Both the position numbers and the translations under genes were made by a program. Of a stretch of 64,000 nt of DNA, positions 59,088 to 64,000 are shown one piece after another (positions within the stretch are counted from its first letter, which is position 1; every line of letters begins with the position of its first letter). Below the pieces are notes generated by a model. The model saw only the letters and a list, made by a program, of their open reading frames with translations. It was not told the origin of the DNA and ran no database searches. The stretch spans positions 95,213-159,212 of the forward strand of contig NSJX01000005.1 in NCBI GenBank assembly GCA_002286715.1. Reading direction: 5' to 3'. Source of the stretch: Dentipellis sp. KUC8613 (Eukaryota > Basidiomycota > Agaricomycetes > Russulales > Hericiaceae).

Positions 59088-59964
59088 GCCTCTATATGTT
59101 ATTATACTATAATATATCCCTGTTCTCCCGTCGTCGCTGTCCATCGGAGATCTGTACTTATGCCACCCCATCCTAGCTCCGTTCTGCTTGCCCTTGTCTA
59201 AACTCACAGCTCTTCTTTCACGCAGGCCGCCATATTTTCATAGTAATCTTTTGCACACGGCTCGTGTCGTCTGTTGTATATGTTAAGTTTGTTTAATGCT
59301 ACTGGGGAATACCATGACCTGTGTGCGACACCATGTGATCGTCCACGACAGGAAACTGACCTAGGAGCAGTACTTACTGGGTGTGAGTCAGCTTGATGGT
59401 TCCACCGAGCGAACTTGCCTTCAACATATGGTGCCGATCTTACCTACGCTCAAAACACCGCGTAGTCACCGCTACCCAGCTCGCCTGGCTTCAACTTCAT
59501 TTCTTCGACAGACCGGTTCATCGGGTTCTGCGAGTTCACAGTGTCGCACCAGAGGCATACAACGACCAATATAATTGTCCGACAACAAGGCTTTGCAAAA
59601 GGTTTAATTCAAGTGAGATAGACAATAAATCATGAAAAAAGTTCAAAGAGAAGATGGCAAAGATCATGAAGCAAGACTCGGGCATATGGTATAGAATAGG
59701 TATAGTAACGGTATAGTTATAATGATGGTATAAATGGGTATGCGCAATGTCGGGTACAGCGTGTATATTGGTATCATGGTACCTCGGGAACTTGTATCTA
59801 AAACGGAAAAGCGAACTCGTAACAGGGGACGTTATTACTCTACTCAAACAAGAAGGCTACTGGATGGACTGCGAGCGAAAGAAAAACCGATACATTAGCG
59901 TCGGGCAAGACTAGAGGAAGGCGGTTAAGGACTTACCTACGGACCGAAATGGGGCACCACGGCG
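59088..59964. other. Convergent 3' flanks; no gene seen
   Basis: About 880 bp between SUR2 and the membrane/coiled-coil gene, both ending here. Parts around 59640-59800 are AT-rich. No coding sequence recognised. Confidence 0.5.
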
Positions 59965-62893
59965 CTAGAGGTCGCGGTGAATCTTCAAGGGCGACAGGAC
60001 GGGTTGGCGGGGGCGACCTGAGTTTCCTCTCTTGACGCGGGAGGCCAGTGGGGACGGGGACAGCAAGTCATCGATGCTCGCAGGCGACGGAGGATCCCGC
60101 AGGTCAATCGGGCGATCGACCATAGGGCTTCCTCTAGCCATGTTCGGGTATCCTGAGGCGGAGAGGTCCGAAGCGAACGATGTCCAGGACGGGAAGTCAG
60201 GCCGGAAGGGGTCGTCGTCGTCCTTTGCTCCTGAATACCGAACGGGATACGGAGTGGACGGCCGCCGGTTGGTCTCCGCGGTACCAGCGGAGCCGTTGAC
60301 AACTGCTGCAGTGGTGACAGCCGGTTCGGTGGGTGTGATCACCAGCTCAGGAAGACCAGTGGTGGCGGTCGACGGCGTGCGGCCAAGGGGCGGGTGGTCC
60401 GGAGTCAAACCAGGCGTGCTTTCTTTACGGGGTCCGACGTTAGTGTTCTTCAACGGAGGATCCTGAGAGGACGTCGCGTCGCCGAATGAGATGTCGGATG
60501 GCCAGTGCGGCATTCCTGGGAACGAGACGTCCAGTAGAAGAGAAGCATCCGGGTCCACCAGCTGGAAAAGGTCAAGAGTCGATGTGGAACTCGCAGACTT
60601 GATCTCGCGCGACCCTAGAAGTCGATGATTAGAGACATTTTCTCGTCGAATGAATAATGAGCCAACTCACTTGTAGATACCAAATCCCTTTTGACGGATG
60701 AGCCTGCCTTGAGTTTCGCCTGTAAGGTCTCGATATAGTCGCGCTGTGCCGCCGCTAAGAACTGGGCCTGTGACAACCTGAAATCCCAAGACTCGTTGAC
60801 GTCCACCAAGTGCTGTTCCAGACGAGAGATGGCACCATCTTTCTCCCGAATTCCTTGAGCATACAGGCTCTGCATGAACGCTACGTGCTGGAGCCAGTGA
60901 CGGGAGGCCTGGTGGATCGCCAAGTCGGTAGCCGGGGGACTCGGGAGAGCGATATCACCGTCATCAGACAGACCGTTGTCTGAATCGGTGGAGTGACTTG
61001 AACCATCGTCCGGGGTGTAGCGAAGGAAGATCGTGCCCTCAACGACACTGCACTCGGACATGTCGGAGTCGGAGTCGTACGAATTGTCCGGTAGGCCGAG
61101 GTCAAATGCATCCGTACCGTAAACTAGGGACTCATACGCGCACGAGTCGAAGTCAGGCCCATGCTCGCCAACCAGTGCAATGTCGACTTCGGGACTGGTC
61201 TGCGTGCCCGAGTCGCTCAATACAAGGCTGCGCCGAGAGGAGAGCTGACGACGAAGAGACATGACCGTAGCGCGCTCCTTCTCCAACGCGGACTCGAGCT
61301 CGACACACCGAGAATGGCACCTGTCGTTGTCGAGCTCCAGTTCCTTGATTTCCTGCGTCTGAGAGGCGATGACTCGCATGTACTCCTTCGTCCGGTGTCC
61401 GAGTGTCTGATTGTCCCAGTGGAGTTTGTTGGCCGTCTTCCGAGCCGAGACGGCCTCCTCGCGCGTAGAGTCCAATTTCCGTTGCAGGTGATTCAAGCGC
61501 AGTGACCCGTAGTGAGTTGCCAGCTGTAGTCCGTCGCGCAGTACCTTCTTGTCGCGGTTGCTGTTTTCCCGATCCTGTCACGCGAGGCGCGAAGTGGCCA
61601 ATGTCAATGCTAGAGACACTACAGGAACACATGCAATGCTCACCGATGCTATGATCTTGGTGTAACGAGCGTGGATCCGATAGAACATCCAAGACATGAA
61701 TCCGAAGCATAAGATCATAGACTGCAAAGCAAGTCAGTGCTATGTACAAAGACGAAATGATGAAGGCAACTCACGGCTTCGGGATCATGCTCCCATATAC
61801 AAGAGTATATGCTGATCCACGTCGAGTCCAATACCGAGTCGAGCTTGAACAGTAAGTCCGATACACCGAGAACAGTCCATGTTCTCAGAGAACGCCTGAG
61901 AAGAGCTGTAGTCCGTGTGCAGAGATCCTTGAGATGATGGTACAAGATCCAAAGGCCACGTAGGAAAACCCGTAAAGCGCGTATGAATAGTCGTATGGGG
62001 ATACTCGCGCAATCGAATCCCCGGTGTAGAATGTGAAGGGCTCCAATGGTAGCCCGTAATAGACTGGGTATGTATGGTAGACGATGTACCCGCTTCATGA
62101 AACCGTTGAGACGATACGAAACCAGAGATGATAACCAGAGAGAACTAAAATGACGCCGCAAATCCACTTGAACGGTAAGATCCTTGAGACGATACTGGAG
62201 TCCGGAAAACTTGATCCGCAGGCTAAAATCGAGCAATATACCCGGGCAAGAGATCCGAATGAAACCAATTCTGTCCTCAACGACCTCTCGCAATTCTGCG
62301 AAAGCAGCATTGACTGACAGGGACAGTACGACAAAGCCGAGGACGTAAATCCAAGGCCTATACATGTCCATGCCAGAGGGTTGCGGCTCGTACAGTGCGA
62401 CCGAGGTCGTTGGCGGGGACTCGTTGTAGATAATGGGATGGGGAAGCAAATCCCCAGTCCAAGAGACGACAAAATCGTCCGGGACCTCAAAATCTACGGC
62501 CTCGCTACCAAGCCACGAAAGATCCGTGGCCTCCGTGGTCCGTACGATGAGTGCTTGTCCAGAAGCGGCGGGTTGAGCGGTCGCCGTACTGAGCTCATCG
62601 TTGTCGGGCTGGGCGGGACAAGTAGCGGAGAGATGGGGGATAGGGCAATATGGGGGAGTAGGAGGACCAAAGGTAACGAAATCAAAGAAACCAGTGTCGA
62701 TGGAGATAGTTTGTAGGACGAGGGGAACGGCGGTGGGCTGGGCGGGAACGATTTGAGTCTTCTGGGGGCCGGCGGGCAGCGTACGAAGCTGCAGGCCGTC
62801 GAGTCCGAGAAGATGAATACCGCCAAGAGCCAGCCGCTGGATGATAACAGTCAGATCCAGAACGGCGGCGATGATTGTCATGAGAACGAGCAT
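59965..62893 (-). CDS. Unrecognised membrane protein with cytosolic coiled coil
   Basis: I do not recognise this family. Four exons join in frame: 62893 to about 61787 (ends HDPEA), a short membrane exon (SMILCFGFMSWMFYRIHARYTKIIAS), a coiled-coil exon from DRENSNRDKKVL to 60672 (DLVST), and a last exon from RSREIKSASS to the stop at 59965-59967. A first hydrophobic segment lies at residues 2-30 (LVLMTIIAAVLDLTVIIQ) and a second near residue 185 (WIYVLGFVVLSLSVNAAFA). Several amphipathic Arg-rich helices follow (LIRALRVFLRGLWILYHHL). The cytosolic part has heptads (EIKELELDNDRCHSRCVELE), a Ser/Asp-rich middle and a second coiled coil, then a Pro/Ser-rich tail ending PLKIHRDL. A further 5' exon may exist near 63210-63254. 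Function unknown; perhaps an organelle tether, but that is only a guess. Confidence 0.7.
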
Positions 62894-63438
62894 GGTTGGA
62901 GCGTTATGTGCTGCAAGTGGGTTCGAATGTTGTATGTCTGTAAGGAAGAGAGGGCTGGCGGCGTTGAGTGTATTTCAACGGTCACGCAACGTTTCCCAGG
63001 CTCGGGGACAGGCATGCATGACCATGGTGACAACCTCTCTTGAATTCCTAACGTGACGGATCACGGTCAGACTCTTTGGGAAGATGCAGCTGAGCAAAGT
63101 CTGTGCAGAGGGAATATTGGAGGGGCATAAGGATCGCTAGGCTGCGACCCAAGCTGGAAAGGAAGTGAAATGCGCTCCTTTGCATTGGTTTAAATCAAGA
63201 TACTTACTTTTAGCGCCGCGCGTGGAATGGCGCTCCAGTTGAACTCGATCATGTTGGTATTCCTGCCCTCTGTTCCCTGTATAATGATGAGCGGGTTGAA
63301 TGCTACCACCAGCTTACCAGAGCCTTCGAACCGGGAGGACGAATGGTTAGGCTTTTAAACTCTGGCCCGATGCGGCGGCGCCTTCGAATGAATTCACCAG
63401 TAGATCTGATACCATACCCCACAATCTACAACCCAAGG
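62894..63438. other. Spacer between ERG7 3' end and membrane-protein gene; possible extra exon
   Basis: About 545 bp. The minus strand from about 63254 reads MIEFNWSAIPRAALK before a GTAAGT donor, with open frame further upstream. This may be a 5' exon of the membrane/coiled-coil gene. Confidence 0.35.
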
Positions 63439-64000
63439 CTAATGGAATCCATTCGCCACAACCGGCTTCACAAGCCCCAGTGCGCCCCTCTCCTCCAGAT
63501 ACCGATGCGCCCGGCCCAGCATCCAGATCGTGAACGAGAACTTGAAGTTCGGATATGAAATCATGCAGCTCTTGTTGAACACACCCTCGATGGCCTCCTG
63601 CGCCCACGAGCCGTCCTGCACAACATTTCCCATCAGAATCCCACATTGTATACCTCAAGCCGTGCAGAATGTAGACTCACGGGCAGCTGGCGCGACATGA
63701 TAAGGTTCACCGCCTTCGCGATGGGCGCAGGGTCGGGGTAGTGCGCATACATGAGCGCAAGCGCAGCCCACGCCGTCTGCACGACCTGCGTATTCTTGTG
63801 GTCGACCCACGTGCACGTCACCGACGCCTACCATTACTCGCCATTAGCCATCTACACACGCATCACAAACAAAACGAGCGACGTACTCGGTAGCTCTCGC
63901 CCCACCCACCGTCCGCACGCTGCTTGCCCAGCAGGAACTCGCACGCCCTGCGCGAGGACGCGCTCGTCTCGTACGTCTCGCCGACGAGTGCGAGGCTCTC
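63439..64000 (-). CDS. ERG7: Lanosterol synthase, C-terminal part (cut by window edge)
   Basis: It cyclises 2,3-oxidosqualene to lanosterol in ergosterol synthesis. From the edge inward the protein reads a QW-type repeat ([12 protein letters not shown]), then [22 protein letters not shown] and LIMSRQLP. It continues [26 protein letters not shown] and ends [13 protein letters not shown] at TAG 63439-63441. The [12 protein letters not shown] block is typical of eukaryotic oxidosqualene cyclases. At least two introns fall in the visible part. The catalytic Asp region (DCTAE) lies outside the window. Confidence 0.92.

Overview
This window looks like nuclear DNA of a filamentous basidiomycete, most likely an Agaricomycete (mushroom or wood-decay group). 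Genes are dense, lie on both strands, and are broken by many short introns (about 50-75 nt, GT-AG with CTGAC/TTGAC-like branch sites). The gene set mixes eukaryotic housekeeping genes (TIM23, cytochrome c1, dynein intermediate chain, SEN2, sulfite reductase, ERG7) with typical fungal families (velvet, Zn2Cys6, F-box proteins, CYSTM peptide). Exon joins were made by eye from splice signals and reading frame. Outer gene limits are firmer than every internal junction.

Layout, left to right. 0-2 kb: 5' end of a PX/RhoGAP (Bem3-like) gene leaving the left edge. 3.4-6.5 kb: an iron-sulfur L-serine ammonia-lyase with a mitochondrial-type leader. 7.8-16 kb: a divergent pair (an acidic Ifh1-like protein and the rRNA-processing factor Bfr2/AATF) followed by a Snx41/Atg20 sorting nexin. 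16.5-22.1 kb: three tandem alpha/beta-hydrolase (HGGG) esterase paralogues, all on the minus strand, sharing a core promoter and an upstream element. 23-26.3 kb: an F-box protein and a polynucleotide-kinase-like P-loop protein with a PIP-box and RGG tail. 26.6-30.7 kb: a divergent mitochondrial pair (TPR protein and TIM23) and a velvet regulator. 32-36.6 kb: CYSTM peptide, cytochrome c1, Thp3/LENG8. 36.9-43.7 kb: an SDR lacking an obvious YxxxK, a second F-box protein, and a Zn2Cys6 regulator. 44.4-50.8 kb: SEN2 and dynein intermediate chain (divergent), then alanine-glyoxylate aminotransferase with two possible starts. 51.1-55.8 kb: the giant sulfite reductase hemoprotein subunit (Met5). 55.8-58 kb: the largest gene-poor gap. 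58-64 kb: sphingoid C4-hydroxylase Sur2, an unrecognised membrane/coiled-coil protein, and the 3' end of lanosterol synthase at the right edge.

No transposon, CRISPR array, rRNA gene or intact tRNA gene was recognised. I see no proven new system. The strongest leads are the esterase array with its shared promoter architecture, the PIP-box kinase, the uncharacterised membrane/coiled-coil protein next to ERG7, the apparent SDR active-site loss, and two inferred GC-AG introns in the velvet gene.
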